Shown: positions 50,366-60,485 of the stretch, piece after piece
Layout of the letters: every line of letters begins with the position of its first letter
Numbering within the stretch: position 1 is the stretch's first letter
From: Dryococelus australis
Taxonomy: Eukaryota; Arthropoda; Insecta; Phasmatodea; Phasmatidae
Length of the DNA: 64,000 bases
Assembly: GCA_029891345.1 (NCBI GenBank)
Contig: CM057009.1
Location: forward strand, 301,421,466 to 301,485,465
Direction of reading: 5' to 3'
Program-made: the position numbers and the translations under genes
Notes under the pieces: model-generated
Databases searched by the model: none
The model's input: only the letters and a program-made list of their open reading frames with translations
Told to the model about the DNA's origin: nothing

Positions 50366-51045
50366 GTAGACCGAGATCAGAGAAACACATAATGAAATGG
50401 CTCCAGGAGCTTCCCGAACTCGCACCATCCGGCAGCTCTACCCCCGCCACACCCAGCAAACCCCCACCTCCTTCCATTCGTCCGACCAGCACCTCTTCCC
50501 CCGCTAGCGCTCGGCACACAGTTGCTTGTGCTTGTCTCTGCGCATGCACGATATTGGGAAGGACAATGCACCTTTTCCTTCTACCCTGCCTCACTGACAA
50601 ACTTCATTCCACGACGCCAATCACCCTGACTGCAGTTCGTCTTCACTTTACACAATGTTTTCCTTGACCTGCCTCTTCTCGCCTGTCTTTCGCAAGTTTA
50701 AACAAGCAGACTATGTTTACAATATTGCATTGAATTTTAAGGCAGGTTTTCTAGACTATTTCTTTAATCACAAAAAAAATTACCTTTTAAATGCATTTTT
50801 TAATAAATCTTTTAATCTTACACCATCAAAGTAGTGTACACAACGAAAATTGTTTATATCGTCAATAACATTAATGAGTTTCACACTGTGAAAATTGCTT
50901 ATACCGGAAAAAAATTAATAATGTTTTTCATACAAAAAGTTTTTAGCAATTAATTTCCAAGAACTATATTATTACAAACAAATAAATATAACCTAGCACA
51001 AGCAATTATGAATCTCAGAAAAGCATTCTGATAAAACTAAACATC
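50366..51045. other. Intergenic, no gene clearly supported
   Basis: The segment 50395-50640 is C-rich on the plus strand and open in several frames (Pro/Ser/Thr-rich), but no family signature is seen. The remainder is AT-rich up to the hAT target site. Confidence 0.4.
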
Positions 51046-51053
51046 ATTCCAAC

Positions 51054-54000
51054 CAGGGCCGGATTTCCCATTTGGCCGACTAGGCCCGGGCCTAGAGTGG
51101 CACTTTTTCAAGAGGTGGCATGGAGAAAGATACATTTGAATTAAATTGTCATCACTGATGCTGAAAACAGCTGTGTTACTTTGTTATCCCTATGAAATGC
51201 GACACATGCGTGAATGCAGCAAGTTGATAATCTTTGCTTATGTGATACTCTCTATATAATAACATGCACAAAGCACATATTTGATACACATTGTTTACGT
51301 TTTCAACCTTTATGTTCACATGGGAATTCGCTTGATAAATTATTATTTGTATTTAAAGTCACAAAACCCCCATCGTGCCTGTTTCTGCCAGAGTTTTATC
51401 ACAATGATTGTTCCGGGTGGGGGGGATTTGAACTATCACTTCCCTCGTGGTGAGATGATTGACCACAGCGATAAGGGCAGTATGATTCAATACCATTGTT
51501 CTTTGTTTTTGAAACGGTATAGTTGCTAGTTGGCACTAGTTGTCGTCCTGATGTGATGTGGCACAGCGCTGGCCACATCATACTCGCATTTCGTACCAAT
51601 GTTTTTGTTTATGTTCTGTCAAACTATGAACATGTCTGAGCTTATAAGTGTTAAATAGGCCTGTGTGCATCCACATATTTAAGTTTTTCAAATTTAGCTG
51701 CCTGTGAATCGTGAACAAAATGAGTACTCAGTGGTGCTCAATACTAAAATTTAAAAAAAGTTAAAGAAGAAAGGAGTGGTGCTCTTTTAAAGCAGATATC
51801 TAAGAGTTCTTCTTTTTTTATTTGTAACAGTGATAACCGACAGGATGATGATGTCGCCGACGCCATGGCTGCAAGTGATAATGCTACCAACAGCGGCAGT
51901 GCTTCTATAAATCGTCCTTCCTTTGATAGTTATGACTTAGAGACTACTGATGCATGTGTTTCGTCATTCCCAGAAGAATTATTTTCTGCTCCAGAACAGC
52001 GAATTCCAACATCAAATACCAATAATGCACTGACCAGTAGCATTATCCATCTACATATCCATGCTGAAGCGACTTGTATGAAATTTATGGAACCATATGC
52101 AACTAGCAATCCTAAGAAGCTTGATTTTGAACCCAGTAGAGTTCTGGACCAGTGGGAAATTAATGAGGAGCTACGAGACTATGTGGATGTTCATGGAATC
52201 TAACAAAACTTAGATGCAGACTTCAGTGCTTCAAAATGTAAGTAACCTGATAAATAAAGGAATGTTTCAGGGCATATTTTTTTCGGAAACTGCATAATGG
52301 GGAGACAAGATAGGCATTGGCTAGTATACTCGCCATCAAAAGAATGTGTTTTTTTTGTGCGACTTGCTTGCTATTTGGTGGGGAAAATGGTATGTTTACT
52401 TCATGGTATAATGACTGGAAAAATGCTTCTAAAAGCATACAAGATCATGGGAATTCACCTCAGCATAAAAATTGCATTGCAACAATTAAACTGAGAGGAA
52501 ATACTAAAGCATGAAATGAAAACAGACTTGATGCACAGTTTGAGCAAGAATGCAACTACTGGAAAAATGTTTCAAAACGTATCATCGCAGTAGTAAAGTA
52601 TTTGGCTATTAGAGGGTTACCATTTCCTGGTATACAGTAAAAGCAATGGCTATTTTCTAGGGTCGCTAGAGTTTCTTGCAGAGTTTAATCCATTGATGGC
52701 AGAACATCTAAGAAAACATAGCTACAGAGGTTCGGGACATACATCTTTACTTTCCATGACCATTTATGAAGAAGTGATTGTTTTGATGGCTGAAAAAGTA
52801 AGGGATGAAACAGTGAAGTAAGTGAAAGAACCTAAATACTTTGGTATAAGTGTCGATTCCACTCCAGATATTTCACACAATGATGAACTAACATTTATTA
52901 TACACTATGTTAAGGAGGATGGAGTTAGGCAGCTAGTTGAATTGTTCATCTGTTTTTTATCAAATGAAGGACATGTCAGAAGAAATAGCCAATGCTGTTT
53001 TTTTTAGTATTTTCAGCAAATATGAGTTGGACATAAAAAAACTGCAGGGGCCAGTCATATGACAACGCCTCGAATATGCCTGGAGCATATACAGGTGTAC
53101 AAGCAAGGGTGAAGGAACATTGTCCCTTGGCTGACTATGTGCCATGTGCAGCACACACTTTTAATCTTGCACTAAAGCAGTATCGTTTTCTGGACTGCTA
53201 CAAGAACTGTACCATTTTTTTTTTAGCTTCCACATACCTTTGGGCTCTCCTAGCTCGAAACTGCAAAGGAGAAGGAGGTCGGACACTACAAAGTCTGTCG
53301 AAGACTTGGTCTACTCGAAACGATGCATGCTATGCACTAGAGAGAAATTGGTGTGGACTATTTGAGACCTTGAAGACTTTAGAAAATGAATGTACAGATA
53401 AACCTCAAACAAGGAATGAGACATCTTCATTGAGACAAAAATTAAATATACTATAAACTGCATTTATGGTAGTCTTCTGGACTGCAATCCTTAGTAGGTT
53501 TAATGCTTATAGTGCCAAGCTGCAGTCAGTAAACAGAGCTTTGAGGCAAGTTGTGAAAATGTACAATTCGCTGTCTGACTTTGTAATAAATTTAAGAAAA
53601 ACAGAAATGTTTGACCACTATGAATGCCTTGTGAAGTCGTTGAAAAAAAAATAGAAATTTACAAATTTGATGAGGGAAGGAAACAGAAGCGCACTCCGAG
53701 GCCTGATGAGGCTAGGGCTGGAGGAATAACTATTAAGACAGGGTCAGCTAATTTTCTTGTTGTTACATATAATATAATTCTGGATGCACTCAGATCATAA
53801 CTGCAAGTGTGAAGTACACGTTACAATGAGCTTCAAGAGAGGTTTGGCTTTTTAGAACATCTCAGTACGTATGAACCAGCACAGATTTCTTCAGCTGCGC
53901 GTAAATTGGTCTCTTACTACAATAGTGATCTTGAAGCATCCATTGTAGAAGAGTCATTGCACCTTAGAGTGCATGCGAAGCCACAAACACCTGACAAGGG

Positions 54001-54625
54001 AAATGTCAACCTAAAAGAATTAATTAAAATTTAAACCTAGAATGGTTTTAAACTTAGCACACTGAATGATTTTCAATGCTCTAGTAACAAACTGTTCAGG
54101 CGAACGCTCTTTCTCTACTCTACAGCATGCGAAAAACTACCCGAGGTCGACCATGAAAGAAGACAGGTTATCTGCTGTGGCATTGCTGAATATCGAGGCA
54201 CAGATGCTGCAGGATCTGGACTTCGATGATATTATCAATTCCTTTGCCTAAAGGAAGGCTAGAAAGAAGAGCTTAGGATAAGACACGAGTTATCTTATTA
54301 AACTTAAGTTAAAGTTTTTTTTCTTTCATGGACAGCAAATTAAATTTCTAAATGTTGTCCTTATTTTTTAATGATACCATGTCAGTGTTTTCATTGCAAT
54401 AATTTTCATAATATTTGCAGTTCTGGTTGTCATTATTTTTTTATGTTGTGATTTATTAACAATACATTTACAGGTTGGTTAAAATTAAAATTTCGCAAAT
54501 TGTATGCTCTCTGTGAATCTTAAAATAACAAATAAATATGAGGTATCAAAAATATAACAGTTTTACTGGAGGGGGCGGCACAATTTTATGGGTCTACAGG
54601 TGGCTACAATGGAAATCCGGCCCTG
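51054..54625 (+). mobile_element. Complete-length hAT transposon with 8-bp target duplications
   Basis: The 3572-bp unit starts CAGGGCCGGATTTCC and ends GGAAATCCGGCCCTG, a perfect 15-bp terminal inverted repeat. ATTCCAAC lies immediately on both sides (51046-51053 and 54626-54633), an exact 8-bp target duplication. It carries one transposase gene on the plus strand, now broken. The identical flanking duplications show that the ends have not been lost since insertion. Confidence 0.97.
51865..54251 (+). pseudogene. hAT transposase (ZMYM/DUF4371 type), decayed
   Basis: Starts at the ATG 51865, after a pyrimidine-rich AG site at about 51830 that could be a splice acceptor. The N-terminal 112 codons are Ser/Asn-rich. 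A TTF/MYM-type zinc-finger region follows near 52300-52500 (RHWLVYSPSKECVFF, then HGNSPQHKNC). Next comes a DUF4371-like core at 52660-53000 (RGSGHTSLLSMTIYEEV, then YFGISVDSTPDISHNDELTF). The hAT C-terminal dimerisation domain lies at 54066-54251, with NCSGERSFSTLQ and the final DFDDIINSFA. Stops or frameshifts occur at about 52200, 52512, 52819, a T8 run at 52999, 53063, 53455 and 53653, so no active enzyme is made. The family resembles zinc-finger MYM-type proteins derived from hAT transposases. Confidence 0.9.
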
Positions 54626-54633
54626 ATTCCAAC

Positions 54634-55280
54634 ATTAAAATTTTAAAATGATCAATAACATCACAATTAAATAAAAACACGAAATACCATAGAAATCTAA
54701 TCCGAGAAACAAATTCCGGGAAACATTATCCAAGTTCTAAGAAATATATCATGTTACAAATACATTCTAAATAATATTACAATGGAATTTCACATTTTCC
54801 AGGAAATTAGAACAAATTTAAAAAAAATATTGTGTTAAACGTCTTTCAGCTTTAAATTCCGCGAAATTTAATCCCGATTCCAAGAAATATAACATCAAAA
54901 ACAATCAAATATGTCACATTAAAAGCAATCAAATGCAATGGAATACCACCTAAACACAATGAATTACAATATGTACCAAATACACACAATTAACACTTTC
55001 AAATTTCCAATTAAACGATTCTATCACAGATACCAATATAATTACATATCAAATGTAGTGGATTATCACCTAAACATGAATTACATCAAAATTAAAAGGA
55101 TTTAATCACACTGGATTATTGCTCCAATGTTAATCCAATGAAACAATAATCCAATCAACAAAGGGATTGATTACACAATAAATTGTTCATTCAATCCCCA
55201 TCCAGAGGTTTATTAAATCAAATAACACACAAAATATAATTAAAAATCTTTTATTTACTATTAGAAAATTTACAAATGTT
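54634..55280. other. AT-rich sequence beyond the Polinton integrase end
   Basis: No gene was recognised. A small perfect hairpin lies at 55112-55121 / 55144-55153 (TGGATTATTG arms), within text rich in TAATCC and GGATTA. Polintons carry terminal inverted repeats just outside the integrase, so the left element end may lie here, but I could not identify it. Confidence 0.4.
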
Positions 55281-55283
55281 ATA

Positions 55284-56141
55284 TTACAATCTTTCAAGAT
55301 CTTGATTCTTAACCCAAGAGTCATGTGCTTTTGAGAATCCTCTCCATCGAACCAAAGACATATCTTTCTTCTTTTCAATGATTTTAACAACTAAATATTC
55401 ATTTCGAAAACTGACTTTTTGCAGTTCATGTTCATAAAATCGACCTTTTATTGTTTCTCCGTCATATGTTTCTATGGAATACATTCTGGGATGTGTTTTT
55501 CTAATTGAGATAATTGTAAATATTTCAGAAGACCGATTCACTGTAAATTTCTTCTCAAAGATACCATTCTGCTTCGAGATACATATAAATTGTCCAACTT
55601 TGAACTTAAGTTTTCTATCATCGATGACTTTAACATTATTATAAATAGTTTTCATTAAACTATTATCAGTAACTTCTTTGGGACCCATCTTAATAGTTCT
55701 ACGATATCTGGAATTATAAAATTTAACTATTTCAGGCAAAAGATCAACCCATTTGTAAGTCCCCCTCGATGTGAAATGTTTATATATTAACTATTTAATT
55801 GATTTGTTGTAACATTCCACAACACTCGCTTTAATCTCCGAGTATGATGTGTAGATATTAATACCATAGTCAGTCATTTTTATCTGGAACAGTGCAGAAA
55901 AAATTCAGCCTCTTTGTCGGTTTGGAGCAAATTGGGTTTTCTCTCTTTCAAAACGATATTCATTGCATCGAAAAACTGTTTCCCAGTTTTGTTTTTCATA
56001 TGTATACCCCAACCATATTTCTAATAAATATATTATGGTTAAAAAATATTTGCATCCCTTATTGTATGTGGAATGCAATGTCATTTCACACTAATCGGCT
56101 TGAAAAAGATCATTTAAACAATGAGTTATAACTCTTCTTCT
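55284..56141 (-). pseudogene. Polinton integrase: DDE core plus chromodomain, decayed
   Basis: On the minus strand the catalytic core shows the first Asp in DLFQAD (near 56095), the second in LLQTD (near 55910) and the Glu in IKASVVE (near 55815), in the expected order. Each lies in a segment with a stop or frame change (TAG after FQAD, TAA near 55890). The last 151 codons (55284-55739) are open. They run from the core end (KFYNSRYRRTIKMGP) through a basic SH3-like part to a chromodomain (YLVVKIIEKK..VRWRGF..DSW) at the C terminus. The first part of the protein is continuous in frame with the preceding ORF at 56145. Chromodomain integrases direct insertion of Polintons and some gypsy elements; the capsid neighbours identify this one as Polinton. 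The N-terminal zinc-binding part is not recognised. Confidence 0.88.
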
Positions 56142-56144
56142 AGG

Positions 56145-56633
56145 CTATCTTATCCTTGCAGAAGAGTGAAGATCTTGAGCAATATTACTAAACTTCATTG
56201 GTATATAACCACCTTCTGTTAAATCTTCAATAATAGAAACAATTTCGTTTTTATGTGAATTATTCCCAGACTCTCTCGAAGCGATGAGAGGTGTTAATCT
56301 TTCGACCAATTCATTAGGATTGTTCCAATATACAGGTGAAAAGTGGTCGCCAATTGCATCTTTATATATTCCATTTCCTACTATATATCTTATTAAATGC
56401 ATTTTCGGGTGATTTTCATCTCCTGAACGATTATTAGCATTCTTTCGACGAATAAGTTTTTTATATTTCTGTAAATCGTTGTCAGAATATCCATTTGGAA
56501 AATTTTTAAACAATATTTCAAACAATCCTTGACTCAAATCAGTTATGTACCCACCTATTTCAATTTTACTGTCAGACAACAATTTAATTACCACATCTCC
56601 CAGGAACCTGTTGTTTTCACATCAATCAACACC
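56145..56633 (-). pseudogene. Uncharacterised Polinton protein running into the integrase frame
   Basis: The open frame extends from about 56633 (ENNRFLGD upstream of a GTG; no ATG) to TAG at 56145. It contains GLFEILFKNFP and SDNDLQKYKKLI, then WNNPNELVERL and NNSHKNEIVSIIEDL. These are features of a protein found beside ATPase and integrase genes in arthropod Polintons, function unknown to me. Its last codons (AQDLHSSAR) do not fit that family. They look like the region just before the integrase core, and the next in-frame residues after the single TAG are RRRVI and the DLFQAD core. A deletion therefore probably joined the two genes. The gene has no start codon, and an 82-bp-arm palindrome sits just upstream at 56643. 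Confidence 0.7.
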
Positions 56634-56642
56634 AAATATTGT

Positions 56643-56816
56643 ATCGCACAGAGGTGAAGAATGTTGTAACGATAAATAACTATGTGTTAATTGAGAAAGA
56701 AGTTGCTCTTTCTTTGTTAAAGGTATATATATAGAAGAACCTTTAACAAAGAAAGAGCAACTTCTTTCTCAATTAACACATAGTTATTTATCGTTACAAC
56801 ATTCTTCACCTCTGTG

Positions 56817-56820
<4 letters not shown>
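56643..56820. repeat. Perfect 82-bp-arm palindrome
   Basis: The left arm 56643-56724 and right arm 56739-56820 are exact inverted copies, 82 of 82 positions, around a 14-base A/T-rich loop. The right arm runs directly into a TA microsatellite. Perfect identity of such long arms in otherwise decayed DNA suggests recent formation or repeated conversion. Confidence 0.97.

Positions 56821-56909
<89 letters not shown>
56821..56909. repeat. (TA)n microsatellite
   Basis: About 89 bases of pure TA repeat directly following the palindrome. Confidence 0.97.
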
Positions 56910-56911
<2 letters not shown>

Positions 56912-56934
56912 TTGTTAGTTTTCTAACTGATGCA

Positions 56935-57613
56935 TCGATGAGTTTGTGCTTTTTCAAACTTATCCACTTTACTTAAAACAGCATTTATTTTACTTACAGT
57001 TTTAGCTTTCAAATAACTTATAAACTAATTCATGTGTGTTTCCAAATCATTATTTTTCTTTCTGAAATCTGTTTGCGCAACTAAACCAAATCTTTATTAA
57101 TCAATTCATCTCTTATATATTGCATTATTTGTTCCATTCGTGTTTCAAGTTGTTTTGTAATAGTAATGTTTACCACTTCATTAAAGACACCTTTTAAGTT
57201 TTCTTGCATTTTGGTAAGTTTTGTTGTAAAATCTATGTTTGTCATATCATTAAAATTCTTACTAAATCATTTTTTATGTTCTTCTATTCTAAATTCATTA
57301 TTCTGTAAATCGGTGCTAATATTGCAAAAAATGTTTGCAATTGCACTTGTGTTTTTATAAATGTTATCATTTAAATCAACTAACTTTATTAATTTCTGTT
57401 AAATAATGTTTGATTGCAATTTAAATACGTTTAGCATAATAGTGTTTAAGTCTTCCACATAATGTTTATTTACCACATCGCTATATTTCACAGCCATACC
57501 CATATTATATAATATATGTCTGTTCAAATCACAATTCCCATCGCGATTTTTGTTAAGCAGCTATTGTAATGATTGTGTTTAATACCACTATTTCCAAACT
57601 TTGAAATACTCAT
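56935..57613 (-). pseudogene. Polinton coiled-coil / fibre-like protein, decayed
   Basis: On the minus strand an ATG at 57613 starts MSISKFGNSG. After a frame change a segment with DLNRHILYNMG..VNKHYVEDL follows, a pattern used in Polinton and tail-fibre-like proteins at the base of a coiled coil. The following ~120 codons are polar, rich in Asn, Lys, Ile and Leu with heptad-like spacing (FTTKLTKMQENLKGVF..QLETRMEQIMQYI). At least five stops break the reading frame. Position between the ATPase and the integrase-side genes fits a structural accessory protein. The function is inferred from the pattern only. Confidence 0.55.
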
Positions 57614-57663
57614 TGTTCTTCGCCTGGAAGTAACAAACTGTCAAAATCATAACTATTCTGCCT

Positions 57664-58185
57664 TTATATAGGAGAATTGTTGTTATAATCACCAAAAAAA
57701 ACATATTTTTCTATCCAAAAGTAAAGACACATATCTTTAAACTGTGTAAATGTCATATCGCCTAAAACATAATCATTGTAAATATCTTGCAGAGTCATAT
57801 TATCCATTTTTAACACAATTACAATATATGCATTATCGTGTAAATTATGTTTCGGTATACATGTGTAACTTTACGATAGATAAAAACAATTGTTTGAATG
57901 TCGACCAAAAGAGAAATATTGCTGTATTTCACACTGTGGTTCATACCAAATGTCGACAAAAATAAATACGGAATTGGGCAATGCTTCATTCGGAGGCACT
58001 AAATCATCTTTATTTGTAAAAGGGAAATATCACTTTCCTTCAATTAACAAGAAAATTGTCGCTAATCCTTGATATTTCTCTTGTATTGTTTCAGAAAACA
58101 CATATACGTTTTCAAATTTAAGTCCATTCAGATGCTCCAACAGCGACATAGCAACACAAGTTTTTCCACATCAAGAAGGACAGTT
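57664..58185 (-). pseudogene. Polinton genome-packaging ATPase (FtsK/HerA type), three in-frame stops
   Basis: The minus-strand frame reads through 174 codons to TAA at 57664. The Walker A region (58159-58179) keeps Cys-Gly-Lys-Thr but has TGA where a glycine is expected. The Walker B region is at 57945-57970 (SVFIFVDI). Further along are FSFGRHSNNCFYLS and a C-terminal part (DIYNDYVLGDMTFTQFKDMC). Other in-frame stops are a TGA near 58050 and a TAA near 57877. No frameshift is needed, so the gene has died by base changes only. In active Polintons this enzyme pumps DNA into capsids. It is transcribed divergently from the phospholipase gene 440 bp away. Confidence 0.88.
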
Positions 58186-58622
58186 TATCATACAATATAT
58201 ATTTGATGGTAAAAGAATGACGTGTGTCTGTTCAGTAACATTTTCTTTTATATTTACAATTACCAGCAGATGTACATTTTGTTTTATAATCTTCATTTCT
58301 ATACAAATAGATAGTATAGCAACTAACTTAGCATACCAATGTAACATATTGTAATTTACTAATGTAACATATCGTAATTTACCAATGTAACATATCATAA
58401 TTTATTGTAATATATCATAATGTATTGTAATATGTTGTAATGTATCATAACTTATTGTATCATACTGTTATTTATTATAACTTATTGTAATTTATCACAA
58501 TGTAGTATTGTAAAACTAACATAATATAGCAACATAAAACTATAAATGTAGGTCTATATATAGCTTCACATTCTGTTGAAAAAAATTACTCAAACTTAAC
58601 ATTTTAAAAAGGGCACAGTGTA
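58186..58622. promoter_or_regulatory. Divergent intergenic region between ATPase and PLA2 genes
   Basis: Contains a run of near-repeats of TGTAACATATTGTAAT-type text (58338-58500) on a roughly 20-bp period. TATA-like sites TATAAATG (58541) and CTATATATAG (58554) lie before the plus-strand PLA2 gene. It probably served as a two-way promoter. Confidence 0.4.
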
Positions 58623-59057
58623 TTGAATACATTGATTAATAAATTACCAATTGAATTGCATTTACCTAAATACGAATATTGCCGACCAGGTACTAAACTT
58701 GCAAAACATTTGGCATGGAACGATCCAGGAATATACTCTTTGGATAATGCATGTAAAGAACACAATATAGTTCACGATCGAACAAATGATTTGAAAGAAA
58801 GACATATAGCGGATATGTTTCTAACTGATAAAGCTGCAAATATAAGGAATAATTCATCTACGCCTATCGGTAAAAAGCCTGGAGCTTGGGTTGTTGATAA
58901 AGTTATGTGCATAAATGTGCAGAGAGGTATGGGCCTAAAATGTAAAAGTAAAAGAAAAACAAAGAAAAGAGGAATCATTCCATTAATATTTCTTGTATTA
59001 ATATCTCTTGGTTCAATCCTCGGAGGGGTTTCGGCAATTAGTAGAGCAGTTAAATAA
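58623..59057 (+). pseudogene. Phospholipase A2-like protein of the Polinton, key residues changed
   Basis: A 144-codon open frame with no ATG at its start (TTG; a stop lies just upstream at 58605). The N-terminal half has the PLA2-like fold known from parvovirus and Polinton capsid-associated proteins: a calcium-loop segment (YEYCRPGTKLAKHL, residues 15-28) and the active-site helix (DNACKEHNIVHD, residues 41-52). In the loop an Arg stands where the family has Gly. After the active-site His the usual Asp is Asn, so both the metal site and the catalytic pair look damaged. The C terminus has a basic stretch (KSKRKTKKR) and then one hydrophobic membrane-like segment (IIPLIFLVLISLGSILGGV). In active elements such domains act on membranes during particle entry; this copy is probably inert. 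Confidence 0.8.
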
Positions 59058-59533
59058 AAAGGGTAAAGGAATGTATTTGAACCCCTATAAAGTTGGACAA
59101 GGAAGAAAAAACTCCAAATGAGGAAACAAACACAGAAAGTCATAAATAGTCTTCCAAAACATGCATTAACAAACCAAGATATTAATGTATTTGTAAAGAA
59201 ATTGTATATTCCCTATTTCTGAGGTGTATATATGAGACAATTTTCCAAAGAAACAAAATTTTCGTGAATGTACGATTGTTAATTTAGATTTGAAATAAAT
59301 GGGGGAATGCATTGTGTTGCATTAATACATAATGTAAATAAATCATTATATTACGACAGTTTCGGTGATTTACTTCCCCTCATTGAAATATATAACTATT
59401 TTTAAAAACACTCAATTAAGATATAATTACAAAATGGAGCAATTACCAAATACAATCAATTACGGACATTTATGTTTACTTTTTTGGCTATGTAGACTAT
59501 ATAAGTAAGTGTAATTGTAAACATATTACTAAT
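59058..59533 (+). promoter_or_regulatory. Spacer with TATA box of the penton gene
   Basis: No gene was seen in most of it. TATATAAG at 59498-59505 lies 36 bp before the ATG at 59534. Confidence 0.5.
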
Positions 59534-60226
59534 ATGTCAATTATGTCGATATTAAGTGGTAATTCGTCACAATTGCATGCGGTATATTTCCCTGTGTTAG
59601 AGTTAGATGGAGAATGGCAAATATGTATAATTGAATTAGTTACTTACAACAGCATACCAAACACTTATGTGCATAACCAATTATTTACGGCTAATATTGG
59701 TGAAAACACATACAAAATTGTGATATCAATAGGATCTTATGACTTATATGACATTGAAACACTCATTAATGCAGCATTACCTGAAGATGTACATTTCCGA
59801 TTACGCAGAAATCCAAATGCATTAACTAGTGCGATGGCGATGTATAGTAACATTGATATCGATTCCTCGTAAGACAATTCAATTGCAATTGTGTTATGTT
59901 ATGAACGGACAGTATATTCCGCTAATGAATTACACGAATCATCAAAACAGGTTAATATATTATATGTAAATGTATGTCGTATAAAAGTTAATATTGTAGG
60001 CAGTTCATATTTGAATGGAAAACAGACAAATACAATACATGAATTCACGTGTGCTGTAGCTCCAGGTTGTATAGTTGAATAATTGTATAGCTCAATAGTT
60101 GAAAAACCTAATAAATTGATATATCTTCCAGTAATAGTCAATCGCATTGATGAACTAGTTGTTACAATTGTCGATAAAGACAGTAAACTTATTAATTTTA
60201 GAAAAAAATTAATTTCTGTTCCTTAA
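59534..60226 (+). pseudogene. Penton-type minor capsid protein of the Polinton, broken
   Basis: The ATG at 59534 gives 112 codons (YFPVLELDGEWQICIIELVTYNSIPN.., then IGSYDLYDIETLI) ending at 59872. The match continues without its initial frame in 59891-60082 (ESSKQVNILYVNVCRI, THEF-like NTIHEF) and, past a stop at 60080, in 60083-60226 (PNKLIYLPVIVNRI, then LINFRK). The order of segments is that of the single jelly-roll minor capsid (penton) protein of Polintons, and the total of about 230 codons is the usual length. Two stops and one frame change inactivate it. The spacing to the MCP gene (about 260 bp, with one small gene between) fits a capsid block. Confidence 0.82.
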
Positions 60227-60241
60227 CATTTTAAAAAAACC

Positions 60242-60250
60242 TATATAAAT
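60242..60250 (+). promoter_or_regulatory. TATA box of the small basic gene
   Basis: TATATAAAT, 31 bp before the ATG at 60281 measured from its end. Confidence 0.5.
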
Positions 60251-60280
60251 AAATGCATTCCGTTGCACATTACAATCACA

Positions 60281-60448
60281 ATGGGTATTGTATACAATAG
60301 TAAATTCGGACGTAAAGTAGACTATTCTTTTAAGAACTATATCACTAAGGAACATATTTCGAAGAAAGGAAGTATAAAAAGACGTAAATGCAAGGATAAA
60401 ATGCTCACTTCAATTAAGTTACCCATAAAGTTAACACGAGGCAACTAA
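60281..60448 (+). CDS. Small basic Polinton protein, apparently intact
   Basis: The ATG at 60281 (MGIVYNSKFGRKVDYSFKNY..) opens 55 codons ending TAA. The protein is rich in Lys and Arg (18 of 55) and has an N-terminal FGRKVDYSFKNYI-like segment. It lies between penton and major capsid genes, with its own TATA box 39 bp upstream. Small basic proteins in this place occur in other Polintons and are thought to be core or DNA-binding components; for this one the role is inferred. It is one of very few frames in the element without a visible break, although the family's usual C-terminal part may be missing. Confidence 0.55.
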   Translation: MGIVYNSKFGRKVDYSFKNYITKEHISKKGSIKRRKCKDKMLTSIKLPIKLTRGN

Positions 60449-60485
60449 TTGTATTGAAAAGAATTATGATATACTGTTAGTAGAC

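Noticed and set aside
50338..50667. Pro/Ser/Thr-rich 109-codon frame
   Set aside because: It has no ATG context or family motif that I can support, and both strands are open in C-rich DNA.
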